Below, piece by piece: positions 32,220 to 40,072 of a DNA stretch of 50,100 nucleotides. The position numbers were made by a program, and so were the translations under genes. The DNA comes from Bacteroidia bacterium (GTDB lineage Bacteria > Bacteroidota > Bacteroidia > Palsa-965). Position 1 is the stretch's first letter; each line of letters begins with the position of its first letter. Location of the stretch: assembly GCA_025454955.1 (NCBI GenBank), contig JALONL010000033.1, positions 1-50,100 on the forward strand, read 5' to 3'. Below the pieces are notes generated by a model that saw only the letters and a program-made list of their open reading frames with translations, had not been told where the DNA came from and did not search any database.

Positions 32220-34016
32220 TTATTTTTTTCCTGAAGCATTGCGCATACTGTCGGCCATGCGTTCAATTCGTTTTTCCAGTTCGAGGCGGGCCTTGTCAGC
32301 ACTGTCGGCCTGCCTGTCGGGTGTATTGGCCGATTGTTTCCCCTGATCTGCATTATCCATGTCGAGTCCGTTGCAATCTATGCAGGTAAGCATGTCTTTG
32401 CCCATCATCCAGCGGCGGCCGGCCATTTTCGGATCGTAGGTGTTTTGCATGTTTTCCACATTGTGAATGATTTCGCGGCTGCTTTCGTCGAGGTTTATCA
32501 CTTTTCCTGCCGGCACATACAATTCCAGTTCCACTTCCTGCGCCCGCCATTTCTGGTCGTGGCCAATGGTAAACGAACCCGGAATAATAAGGCGGTTGCC
32601 TTCCTGCTTCAGCTGGAACCTGATCTGTCGCGAAAGCAGTTCGGCTTCTTCGCGGGTGCTGCCTTCGGAGTATTTATGAATTACCAGTTCGTAATTGCCC
32701 GATTTGGAAGGGAAAATGTTCATTTCGGTAGTACCGAATTTCATGCCCTGGGTGGTAATGGTGAAGTACGAGTAACGGCGGTCGTTGCTGTCGTGACGTT
32801 TGTGGCGGTTGTTGTAGGCTTCGCTTTCGAGGTCTTTATCAATGGCCACTTCAATTTGAAGTGTATCCAAAGCTGTATTGTCGAAAAGGAAGCGTTCGGT
32901 GGTATGGCCGCTGTGACGGAAATTGGCTGCCACGCCTACGCCACTATATACGCCAAGTATAATTCCTATTATCCACAATGTCAGTGCGCTATATCCAATT
33001 ACCTTAGTTTTTACTTTAATATTGAAAAGTGCTTTTACCGCCTGGTAAATCATCATCATGGCCGGAATTCCGAACACTAAAAAGAAGGCGATTACAGCTA
33101 CGATAAAGTCGGTATTTGAATTAAACAAGTTCCTGAAACTATGTCCAAGCTCATCGGGACCAATGCGGTGAAAAGTGAATGTAGAGGTAAGCAAACTAAT
33201 GAGCAGACCCACCCCAATAACCAGCAGCACGAAGGCAAAAATCCGTCCGGCGGCATCAAAGAGTGAAGTCAGCACCCGTTCCAGTCCGCTGGTGTTTCTC
33301 CGGTCGCTGTTATAGTTTTCTCGTGCCGAACCAAACTGGCGGCGGCTCCAGTCGGAGGCTTCCTCGCCCAGGTCTTCCATGCGGCGTTTGAAGTTTTCGA
33401 AATCCTCCTTAATGCTCCGGCTGATGTTGTTTACGTCAACCGGTTCGCCGCGCATTTCGAGCTTTTCGGCCGTAGTTTCGGCTTTGGGCATTATAATGAG
33501 CAGGAGAATGTACAGCAGAAAGCCTGATCCGAACACGAAGAAGCTCACGGCCAGCGTTAAGCGGATCCATATCGGGTTGATGTCGAAATAATGCCCCAGG
33601 CCCGAGCATACGCCGCCCACAATACGGTCGTCGGGGTCGCGGAAGAGGCGGCGGCGTTTGTAGCCGTAGCCCGATTGCTGCTGGCTCTGCTGCTGCTGGT
33701 TTTGCTGCTGCTGGTTTTGCTGACCGGCGTTTTGCGTATTCTGCGGTTCTTCGCCATCGGCAAAAGCCTCGGGGCTGCCCATTACGGCAATTACCGCGTC
33801 CACATCGGCCATTACAATTACCTCTTTCGAAACACCTGTCTGGGCTTTCAGCAGTTCGGCAATGCGGGCCTCGATGTCGGCCATAATTTCGTCGCAGCCT
33901 TCTTCCTGGCTGAAACGGCTGCGCAAACGAAGCAGGTAATTGCGCAACACCTCAAACGCATCTTCCTCGATATGGAAAATAATGCCGCTGATATTGATGG
34001 TTACCGTCTTGTTCAT
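32220..34016 (-). CDS. PspC-domain membrane protein
   Basis: 598 aa. The N-terminal 90 residues are a cytoplasmic alpha/beta region, followed by a Gln/Asn-rich linker at about 95-115. A PspC domain follows at about 120-180, with 'RDPDDRIVGGVCSGLGHYF' and a membrane helix ending in Ile-Met-Pro-Lys-Ala. Further membrane helices lie at about 255-280, 310-335 and 345-365, and the C-terminal half is a mostly beta extracytoplasmic domain. The last 20 residues are charged. Cotranscribed with padR (ATGA overlap at 34016-34013). PspC proteins act in envelope stress responses. The 3' end carries a sequence complementary to the small RNAs downstream. Confidence 0.88.
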   Translation of the reverse strand: MNKTVTINISGIIFHIEEDAFEVLRNYLLRLRSRFSQEEGCDEIMADIEARIAELLKAQTGVSKEVIVMADVDAVIAVMGSPEAFADGEEPQNTQNAGQQNQQQQNQQQQSQQQSGYGYKRRRLFRDPDDRIVGGVCSGLGHYFDINPIWIRLTLAVSFFVFGSGFLLYILLLIIMPKAETTAEKLEMRGEPVDVNNISRSIKEDFENFKRRMEDLGEEASDWSRRQFGSARENYNSDRRNTSGLERVLTSLFDAAGRIFAFVLLVIGVGLLISLLTSTFTFHRIGPDELGHSFRNLFNSNTDFIVAVIAFFLVFGIPAMMMIYQAVKALFNIKVKTKVIGYSALTLWIIGIILGVYSGVGVAANFRHSGHTTERFLFDNTALDTLQIEVAIDKDLESEAYNNRHKRHDSNDRRYSYFTITTQGMKFGTTEMNIFPSKSGNYELVIHKYSEGSTREEAELLSRQIRFQLKQEGNRLIIPGSFTIGHDQKWRAQEVELELYVPAGKVINLDESSREIIHNVENMQNTYDPKMAGRRWMMGKDMLTCIDCNGLDMDNADQGKQSANTPDRQADSADKARLELEKRIERMADSMRNASGKK

Positions 34017-34456
34017 AGTGTTTCAGTATTATCGTTGGTGGATGTGTGGTTGTTGGGTTGTTGCCCGGGTTCGGGAGCCGGAGCGGGTTGTGGGTTGAAA
34101 GGCACGGCCGCATCGAGCGCCGTGGGGTGGCTTTTATGGGTAACCTGTTCAACCGAGGCTACCAGTTGGTCCCAGGTGGCTTCCAGTTCGCGCAAGAACG
34201 CGGTGCCGGTTTCGGTGAGGCGGTAGTATTTACGCGGCGGCCCCGAGGTGGATTCTTCCCAGCGGTAGCTGAGCAGATCCATATTTTTAAGCCGGGTAAG
34301 CAGCGGGTAAAGCGTGCCTTCCACCACCACCAGCCTGGCCATTTTCATGCGCTCAATTATTTCGGTGGGGTAGGCATCGCCATCGGATAGAATGGAGAGG
34401 ATGCAAAACTCCAGCACACCCTTGCGCATCTGGGCTTTTGTGTTTTCTATGTTCAT
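34013..34456 (-). CDS. PadR family transcriptional regulator
   Basis: 147 aa. Residues 10-100 form the PadR winged helix, with Lys-Gly-Val-Leu-Glu-Phe-Cys-Ile-Leu-Ser-Ile-Leu, Gly-Asp-Ala-Tyr-Pro-Thr-Glu-Ile, Val-Val-Glu-Gly-Thr-Leu-Tyr-Pro-Leu-Leu and Gly-Pro-Pro-Arg-Lys-Tyr-Tyr-Arg-Leu-Thr. A Pro/Ala-rich disordered tail follows. It is the second gene of a three-gene operon, overlapping both neighbours by four bases. A perfect palindrome over the operon promoter (34782-34802) is the probable binding site, giving autorepression. Confidence 0.93.
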   Translation of the reverse strand: MNIENTKAQMRKGVLEFCILSILSDGDAYPTEIIERMKMARLVVVEGTLYPLLTRLKNMDLLSYRWEESTSGPPRKYYRLTETGTAFLRELEATWDQLVASVEQVTHKSHPTALDAAVPFNPQPAPAPEPGQQPNNHTSTNDNTETL

Positions 34457-34701
34457 GACCGTTTTGCTTTAATGAAACAGGTATTGTATTGCCCCACCAC
34501 CCGGTACTGGCGGTTGAAACAGCTAATGTGCGCCACCAGCAGCGACTGGCCGGCGTTTTCTTTCACTTTTACCACATCGGCACTCAGAAAGCGTGTAAAC
34601 TGTACGTGGGCAGTTGATACCCCCGTGCCATTTACCACCGCTTCCTTTTGCGGAAGACCTGACGGCGGAATGAGGAAGAGACTGAGCAGAAGTAAGTTCA
34701 T
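34453..34701 (-). CDS. Small secreted or envelope protein, first gene of the PadR-PspC operon
   Basis: 82 aa with a short hydrophobic N-terminal signal (MNLLLLSLFLIPPSG) and then a soluble beta-type domain with a Cys-x-Asn-Arg-Gln-Tyr and a basic end. No family recognised. Its stop overlaps the padR start (ATGA), and it lies directly after the operator-promoter. The coupling suggests a role in the envelope condition sensed or countered by PadR/PspC. Confidence 0.6.
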   Translation of the reverse strand: MNLLLLSLFLIPPSGLPQKEAVVNGTGVSTAHVQFTRFLSADVVKVKENAGQSLLVAHISCFNRQYRVVGQYNTCFIKAKRS

Positions 34702-34760
34702 TCTATGTATGAGTTAGTTTGTTATATCGGGATGCGGGTATAGCATTTAACTTGACGAAG

Positions 34761-34792
34761 CAAAGATATATCTATAAATAGGTACTATGCAA
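34761..34792 (-). promoter_or_regulatory. Promoter of the PadR-PspC operon
   Basis: Minus-strand TTG (34792-34790) and TATCTTTG (34768-34761), 21 bases apart, match the Bacteroidota consensus. The TTG lies inside the spacer of the palindromic operator at 34782-34802. Confidence 0.6.
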
Positions 34793-34802
34793 CACATAGT
34801 AC
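34782..34802. promoter_or_regulatory. Palindromic PadR operator
   Basis: GTACTATG and CATAGTAC are perfect inverted 8-bp arms separated by five bases (34782-34789 and 34795-34802). The site covers the -33 box of the operon. Position next to padR and the symmetry support autoregulation. Confidence 0.7.
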
Positions 34803-34901
34803 TAAAGTAAAATACAAGTCGCTGATTTACAGCAATATATTTTTTGGGTGGATTAACGAGGAAATCTGATTATTTTTGTCGGCCTCATTAAAAATAACTA
34901 A

Positions 34902-35648
34902 ATGGATCAATTTTTAGCATCGCTGGAAGTATTTGGCAGGGCCGAAGGATGGGTAAACCTGCTCACTTTGATAATTCTCGAAACCGTTCTCGGAATCGAC
35001 AATATCATTTTTATATCCATCATTGCCGGAAAACTCAACAAACAGGATCAGCGCAGGGCCTGGAACATAGGGCTGGTAATTGCCATGCTGGTTCGGGTGG
35101 TGCTGCTGTTTTTCATCTCCTTTATTATGGGAATGGAAAAAGAGTTGTTTGAAGTATTTGGAGAAGGATTCAGCGGACGCGACCTGATACTGTTTGCCGG
35201 TGGTGTATTCCTGCTGGTGAAAACCACTTCCGAGATTCACAACAAAATGGAAGGGCCGCGCGAAGAGGACGATTCAAAAAGCAGCAAAGCCAAAGCACTT
35301 TTCAGTCAGGTAATTCTTCAGATTGTGCTTATTGATATTGTGTTTTCCTTCGATTCTATCCTTACCGCGGTGGGTATTAGTAAATACCTTTCGGTAATGG
35401 TGTTTGCCGTAATTGCTTCCACGGTAATCATGATGCTTTTCTCGCGTCCGGTGGCCAATTTTGTGGAGCGGCACCCCACGGTAAAAATGCTGGCGCTGGC
35501 GTTTCTGCTTATGATTGGCATGGTGCTTATTCTCGATTCCTTGCATGTGCATGTGGAAAAAGCCTACGTGTATTGCTCTATGGCCTTTGCATTTCTGGTG
35601 GAACTGCTCAATATGCGTGTGCGCAAAAAGAGCGGGGCTAAGAAGTAA
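34902..35648 (+). CDS. TerC family integral membrane protein
   Basis: 248 aa with seven or so membrane helices. The family signature 'LGIDNIIFISIIAGKL' appears near residue 30, followed by Arg-Arg-Ala-Trp-Asn-Ile-Gly-Leu. The mirrored second half contains Ile-Val-Leu-Ile-Asp-Ile-Val-Phe-Ser-Phe-Asp-Ser-Ile near residue 145. The two acidic helix motifs are typical of TerC, linked to metal-ion (manganese) efflux and tellurium-resistance families. It is divergent from the PadR operon with 200 bases between the starts and ends in a strong terminator. Confidence 0.92.
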   Translation: MDQFLASLEVFGRAEGWVNLLTLIILETVLGIDNIIFISIIAGKLNKQDQRRAWNIGLVIAMLVRVVLLFFISFIMGMEKELFEVFGEGFSGRDLILFAGGVFLLVKTTSEIHNKMEGPREEDDSKSSKAKALFSQVILQIVLIDIVFSFDSILTAVGISKYLSVMVFAVIASTVIMMLFSRPVANFVERHPTVKMLALAFLLMIGMVLILDSLHVHVEKAYVYCSMAFAFLVELLNMRVRKKSGAKK

Positions 35649-35666
35649 TCGCCCGAAAAATATCAG

Positions 35667-35698
35667 CGGCCGTTTCAGCAATGAAGCGGCCGTTTTTT
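35667..35698 (+). terminator. Intrinsic terminator after terC, probably bidirectional
   Basis: An 11-bp stem (35667-35677 with 35682-35692, one wobble pair) and a GCAA tetraloop, followed by six T on the plus strand. The hairpin also overlaps the stop codon of the convergent LytTR gene, and a T-run (35655-35662 on the minus strand) could end that transcript too. Confidence 0.9.
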
Positions 35699-36388
35699 GT
35701 GGGGCATATTTTGTTCGAGCAGTAGCTTGTATCTGCGTCCCACGGGTAAAATGGTAGTATTGAGCAGTTGCACGCTGTTTTCGGCGGTGTGGCTGATGGC
35801 GGCGGTGTTTACCACAAATGATTTGTGTATTTGAATAAATCCTGTGCCGTGAAGTTGCCGGGCTATTTCGCGCAGACTGCCATATACGGTGAGCGGAATG
35901 CGTGCGGCCATATAATGCAGCCTGATGTAGTTGCCCATGCTTTCGATATGGCTGAGTTCGGCAAGCAAAACGGTAATGGTTTCGCCTTTCACCGCAAACT
36001 GCAGCGAGGTGCGGACAGGAGCCGATTGAATAAGCGGGCGCACTTTCTGTATCGACTTCAGGAAGCGTGGCAGCGAAACGGGTTTGAGCAGATAATCGGC
36101 CACATCGAGCTGATACGATTCGAAGGCGAAATTTTCGTAAGCCGTGGTAATGATTACGGCCGGGCGGTGGGTGAGATTGCGCAGAAGTTCGAGGCCCGAA
36201 ATTACAGGCATCTGTATATCGAGAAACACCAGCCCGAACTGACCCGTACCAATCATGCTTAACGCCCCGGCCCCGTTGTAGGCGTGTGCGGCACAGTAAA
36301 AGCCGGGCACCTGAGTAAGGTGCGACTCAATGACCAGATGCGCAGGTGCTTCATCGTCGGCAATTAAACAGGCTATTGGCTGATCCAT
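35675..36388 (-). CDS. LytTR family response regulator
   Basis: About 237 aa from the ATG at 36388, which overlaps the kinase stop by 16 bases; the open frame extends further back but inside the kinase gene. The receiver domain has Leu-Ile-Ala-Asp-Asp-Glu near the start and the phosphorylated Asp in Phe-Leu-Asp-Ile-Gln-Met-Pro. The Lys-Pro-Val near residue 100 matches the family. The C-terminal LytTR DNA-binding domain contains 'IESMGNYIRLHYM' and 'FIQIHKSFVVNTAAI'. Partner of the histidine kinase encoded upstream. Confidence 0.92.
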   Translation of the reverse strand: MDQPIACLIADDEAPAHLVIESHLTQVPGFYCAAHAYNGAGALSMIGTGQFGLVFLDIQMPVISGLELLRNLTHRPAVIITTAYENFAFESYQLDVADYLLKPVSLPRFLKSIQKVRPLIQSAPVRTSLQFAVKGETITVLLAELSHIESMGNYIRLHYMAARIPLTVYGSLREIARQLHGTGFIQIHKSFVVNTAAISHTAENSVQLLNTTILPVGRRYKLLLEQNMPHKKRPLHC

Positions 36389-37353
36389 AATTTCAATGTG
36401 GCGTAATACATGCCCGCTTCGGTTTCGCGGTGGCTGAGCTGGTGTGTAATGCCGCTCAGTTCCAGCCTTTTTTGCAAGTTGGCCAGGCCTAAGCCCGTAC
36501 CCGTTTTGCGCTGCGGCAAAGGCAAACATGTGTTGCCGGTTTCGAATGTAAGTATGCCGCCGGAATAATCTATACGCAGTTCAACCGATGGCAGAGGTGT
36601 TTCGAGCGCAAATTTTATGGCGTTTTCGAGCAATGGCAAACTCAGCAGCGGAGGTATTTCAATTTTCCCGGTTGACCCGTGTACCTGCATTCCGGCTTTT
36701 AGCTGCCTGCTTTTCCAGTGCTGGTGACTGATGAATTGGCGCAGAAATTCAATTTCTTCATCCAGCAATACCCGCTCCCTGCGTGTGGCGTTTACCTGAA
36801 ACCGCAGCAAATCCGACAGTTCCAGAATCTTGTCCGGCACCAGCTCCGGAGCCGATAAAGAAACACCGTACAGGTTGTTGAGCGCATTCATCAGAAAATG
36901 CGGATTCATTTGCAAATGCAGCAGATGCAACTCATCCTGCTTTTGCCTGAGCTGCTCGCCAGTGCGGATAATATTGTCGCGCACCCATAAATAAATGAAG
37001 TAAAATCCGCTGCCAATAAGCTGAAGCAGTAAGGCATTGATAAACGAAGCCACCCATTCGCCCGGCTTAAAACCATGCAGCACAAACCACAATGCCAGCG
37101 AAAGGAGAAAGAGATACACCAGCAAACTCAACCCAAACAACGCCAGTTTCTTTTTAAACAGCAAAAGCCTTACCGCATAATGATTGAAACAGAATATGGC
37201 CAGATAAAAACCGGTCATGGCCGCCAGCGGAAACAAAAAATGGGAAAGCGAAGACTGAGAACCAGCCTGAATTAAACTGAACAGAATAAGCACTTCAATA
37301 AAAAGCCACAACAGCAGATTACGCAAAAACAAACCATTGAAAATTCTTGTCAT
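36373..37353 (-). CDS. LytS-type sensor histidine kinase (His_kinase family)
   Basis: 326 aa. Four membrane helices occupy about residues 8-125. A cytoplasmic linker helix leads to the phospho-acceptor motif 'HLQMNPHFLMNALNNL' near residue 146. The ATPase part has Leu-Pro-Leu-Leu-Glu-Asn-Ala-Ile-Lys-Phe-Ala near residue 237 and a Gly-Thr-Gly-Leu-Gly-Leu-Ala-Asn box at 285-295. It has no separate sensory domain. It pairs with the LytTR regulator, with overlapping genes. Confidence 0.93.
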   Translation of the reverse strand: MTRIFNGLFLRNLLLWLFIEVLILFSLIQAGSQSSLSHFLFPLAAMTGFYLAIFCFNHYAVRLLLFKKKLALFGLSLLVYLFLLSLALWFVLHGFKPGEWVASFINALLLQLIGSGFYFIYLWVRDNIIRTGEQLRQKQDELHLLHLQMNPHFLMNALNNLYGVSLSAPELVPDKILELSDLLRFQVNATRRERVLLDEEIEFLRQFISHQHWKSRQLKAGMQVHGSTGKIEIPPLLSLPLLENAIKFALETPLPSVELRIDYSGGILTFETGNTCLPLPQRKTGTGLGLANLQKRLELSGITHQLSHRETEAGMYYATLKLWISQ

Positions 37354-37503
37354 AGCTCATTACACACCGGGCTAAAATTACGAAAACCACTTCGTTCGGG
37401 CGGGTAATTATACCATCGCCATTCGCATAAAAAAAGTTTCGTTAAAATAAATTACTCCCGCCTGTGGTCTCAATCTGTTTAGCATTGCCCCAAAATTATC
37501 ATC

Positions 37504-38238
37504 ATGAAAAAATACCTTCTGTTTGCTTCTTTAGTTGCACTTGGTTTTACCGGAACCAATGAACCAATGGTACCCGGTTCTGATTTTATTGATATGCCCG
37601 TTATTCGCCCTGAACGTTATGAAACCACCTGGATAATGATGCTGGGAAAAAAGGAAATTGAAGTAGGGCATGTAGCCGATTCAATACGGTTTTACAACGG
37701 TAAACTGTATGCGGTGGCGGTGATGAAGATGAAAAACTCTGATAAAGTATGGGTCGATTCCACCATTGCCGATTCTGCCACACTCAAACCCATACGCCAC
37801 ACTTCGCAAAACAGCCGCCGCGATATGGTGCTTAATTTTGGCAATGTAATTACCGGATTTTATCACGACCATAAAAAAAATGAACAGCGCGAAATAAACG
37901 ATACGCTTTCGGCCGCTTACTTCGACAGCAATTTATACACCCATCTTGTGCGCTGGACAAAACTGGAAGACGGGCTGAAGAAAGACATAACCATTTACAA
38001 TTACGATCCCAATCGCAAATCGGGGCTCATGCAAATGCACATTGCAGAAGTGAAAAGCCTGCAATTTACCACCGCGCAGAAAAACAAGTATGAAATATGG
38101 CGTGTGGTGGTCACCGACGATATTTCGCCCGGACTGGCATCGGTGTTTTACATCCGCAAATCAAACCGCGAACTGCTTTATCAGGAAATAGTGAAAGGAA
38201 AAAAAGTAAAGATGAAAATGCTTCGCAGCGACCGTTAG
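37504..38238 (+). CDS. Secreted protein, possibly DUF3108-like
   Basis: 244 aa with an N-terminal signal (MKKYLLFASLVALGFTG). The remainder is a beta-rich domain with repeated strand-turn patterns around a Trp-Ile-Met-Met-Leu-Gly-Lys and later a Ile-Thr-Ile-Tyr-Asn-Tyr-Asp. Such layout recalls DUF3108 envelope proteins, but the match is weak. It is convergent with the SanA-like gene, six bases apart, and has a free-standing position behind a 150-base spacer. Confidence 0.6.
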   Translation: MKKYLLFASLVALGFTGTNEPMVPGSDFIDMPVIRPERYETTWIMMLGKKEIEVGHVADSIRFYNGKLYAVAVMKMKNSDKVWVDSTIADSATLKPIRHTSQNSRRDMVLNFGNVITGFYHDHKKNEQREINDTLSAAYFDSNLYTHLVRWTKLEDGLKKDITIYNYDPNRKSGLMQMHIAEVKSLQFTTAQKNKYEIWRVVVTDDISPGLASVFYIRKSNRELLYQEIVKGKKVKMKMLRSDR

Positions 38239-38244
38239 CCGCAA

Positions 38245-38922
38245 TTACAGCTTAATTGGTGCGGGCGGCCCGTTAAATTTGGGCTGGCGGTTAAACACCA
38301 CCACATCAAACACGGCGCTTACACGCGCCAGATACTCGCGCAGTATAGTGCGGCGCGAGTAGGCACCCGGCACATCTTTGGCGTTGAATGCCACCGCGTT
38401 TATGCCGCGGCGGTTGGCAATAAACAAGGCCCGCTCATTATGAAACTGCTGCGATACAATAATTACACTGCTTTGTCCGAATACTGTTTTGCATCGCACC
38501 ACCGAGTCGAGTGTGCGGAAACCGGCATAGTCTAACGTAATGCACGAATCGGGCACACCCAGCGAAGTGAGTGCGTTTTTCATGGCCGTCGATTCGTCGT
38601 AAGCGGCTTTATGATTATCGCCACTTACAATAATGTGTTTTACTTTGCCTGCCTTGTAAAGTGCGGCCGCGGCTTCCATGCGGTACAAAAAATAAAGGTT
38701 GGTGCGCCCGGTGCGGGCACGCGGATTGGCACCAAGCACCAGCGCCACATCGCGCGCAGGTATTTTATTTACATCGCTGTAAATTTGCGACTGTGTGCTG
38801 CGCTGTACCCATAAATGGCAGCTCACAATGAGCAGCACACCGCAAAGCGGAAGCCACATAAATCCCCAGCGACGCAGCCGTGTGGCAAATAACCAGGCGA
38901 AAAACCGTTTTACTGCATTCAT
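38245..38922 (-). CDS. SanA/YdcF-type (DUF218) membrane protein
   Basis: 225 aa with one N-terminal membrane helix (about residues 20-38). A DUF218 domain follows: 'VALVLGANPRARTGR' near residue 58, 'KHIIVSGDNH' near residue 98, Tyr-Asp-Glu-Ser-x-Ala-Met, 'VIIVSQQFHNERALFIA' near residue 155. SanA in enteric bacteria protects the envelope from vancomycin at high temperature. It is followed by the prenyltransferase gene upstream at four bases, so they probably share a transcript. Confidence 0.88.
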   Translation of the reverse strand: MNAVKRFFAWLFATRLRRWGFMWLPLCGVLLIVSCHLWVQRSTQSQIYSDVNKIPARDVALVLGANPRARTGRTNLYFLYRMEAAAALYKAGKVKHIIVSGDNHKAAYDESTAMKNALTSLGVPDSCITLDYAGFRTLDSVVRCKTVFGQSSVIIVSQQFHNERALFIANRRGINAVAFNAKDVPGAYSRRTILREYLARVSAVFDVVVFNRQPKFNGPPAPIKL

Positions 38923-38926
38923 CCTT

Positions 38927-39808
38927 TTACAGCGGCCAGAAAAGTTCGAGTATCACAAACACTGCAAACACCACACTGGCTATGCCGTTGGTGGTAAAAA
39001 ATGCACGGTTCACCTTACTAAGGTCGTTTGGCTTTACCAGCGTGTGCTGATACACCAGCAAACCGCTGAACAGCGAGGCTCCAATACAGTACCACACGCC
39101 AAAATTATGCGTATAAACCGGCAGCCAGATAAACACGGCCGCACACACATGCAACACTTCCGAGAGCCGCAGCGCCCCTTTTTTGCCCAGCAGCACAGGC
39201 ATGGAATTAAGCTTGTTTTCGCGGTCGAACGATTCGTCCTGCAGGGCATAAATCATATCAAACCCGCTTACCCAGCACAGCACCGCAAACGAAAACAGCA
39301 GCGGCAGCCAGGCAAACACGCCGGTAACCGCCAGCCACGCCCCAATGGGAGCCAGCGCCAGCCCCACGCCCAGCACAAGGTGGCAGAGCGCGGTAAAACG
39401 CTTGGTTAAACTATACCCCAGAATTACCGCCAGCGCCACCGGCGAAAGATAAAAGCACAACCGGTTTATAAACCATGTACAGGCCACAAAAGCCAGCGAG
39501 GTAAGTATTACAAACCACAGCGCATTTTTTGGGGTAATGATTCCTGCCGGAATTTCGCGCGTGGCGGTGCGGGCATTCTTCGCATCAATATCGCGGTCGA
39601 TGTAGCGGTTAAAGGCCATAGCCGCGCTGCGCGCACTTACCATGCAGCCAAGCACGAGCAAAAAAAGCGTCCACGAAAACGTGGCATTACCCAATTTCAC
39701 CGCCAGCAGAAAGCCAATAATGGCAAACGGCAGCGCAAAAATGGTATGGCTGAAAGTAACCAGCGAAAGGTAATTGGATACCTGAGTGCGGGGAGCGATG
39801 GTTTCCAT
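38927..39808 (-). CDS. UbiA family polyprenyltransferase (MqnP/UbiA-like)
   Basis: 293 aa with eight or nine membrane helices. The two Asp-rich motifs of UbiA are 'NRYIDRDIDAKN' (residues about 67-78) and 'YALQDESFDRENK' (about 187-199). They bind Mg2+ and polyprenyl diphosphate. In Bacteroidota without ubiquinone, such enzymes prenylate a menaquinone precursor, as MqnP does in the futalosine route; the substrate cannot be read from sequence. It overlaps the small membrane protein gene by one base. Confidence 0.88.
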   Translation of the reverse strand: METIAPRTQVSNYLSLVTFSHTIFALPFAIIGFLLAVKLGNATFSWTLFLLVLGCMVSARSAAMAFNRYIDRDIDAKNARTATREIPAGIITPKNALWFVILTSLAFVACTWFINRLCFYLSPVALAVILGYSLTKRFTALCHLVLGVGLALAPIGAWLAVTGVFAWLPLLFSFAVLCWVSGFDMIYALQDESFDRENKLNSMPVLLGKKGALRLSEVLHVCAAVFIWLPVYTHNFGVWYCIGASLFSGLLVYQHTLVKPNDLSKVNRAFFTTNGIASVVFAVFVILELFWPL

Positions 39809-40065
39809 TACCTGATGAATTTAAAAAAGAGAATAAGCAGCAGCGGCACCGAACTCAATAGCAGGCCAATATAGCCCGGGTGAACATACCCATGCACTAC
39901 GCGGTGGCGAGTACTTAGCATGAGGTAAATGGTGGAAAGCCCCATACCCATAAGCATCATAGGCATGGCTATAAATTGAAACACACCCGAAAGCGTGGAG
40001 AAAACGGCTGTGAGCGCACTAAAGGCAAGCACCACCCAGCCAAGCGGTTTCATATATCGTGGCAT
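39808..40065 (-). CDS. Small membrane protein of unknown function
   Basis: 85 aa with two or three hydrophobic helices (about residues 8-30, 30-48 and 62-80) and a basic C-terminus. No family recognised. Its stop overlaps the start of the prenyltransferase gene by one base, and it follows the subtilase gene by seven, so it belongs to the same transcript as the prenyltransferase and SanA-like genes. Confidence 0.65.
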   Translation of the reverse strand: MPRYMKPLGWVVLAFSALTAVFSTLSGVFQFIAMPMMLMGMGLSTIYLMLSTRHRVVHGYVHPGYIGLLLSSVPLLLILFFKFIR

Positions 40066-40072
40066 GACAATA

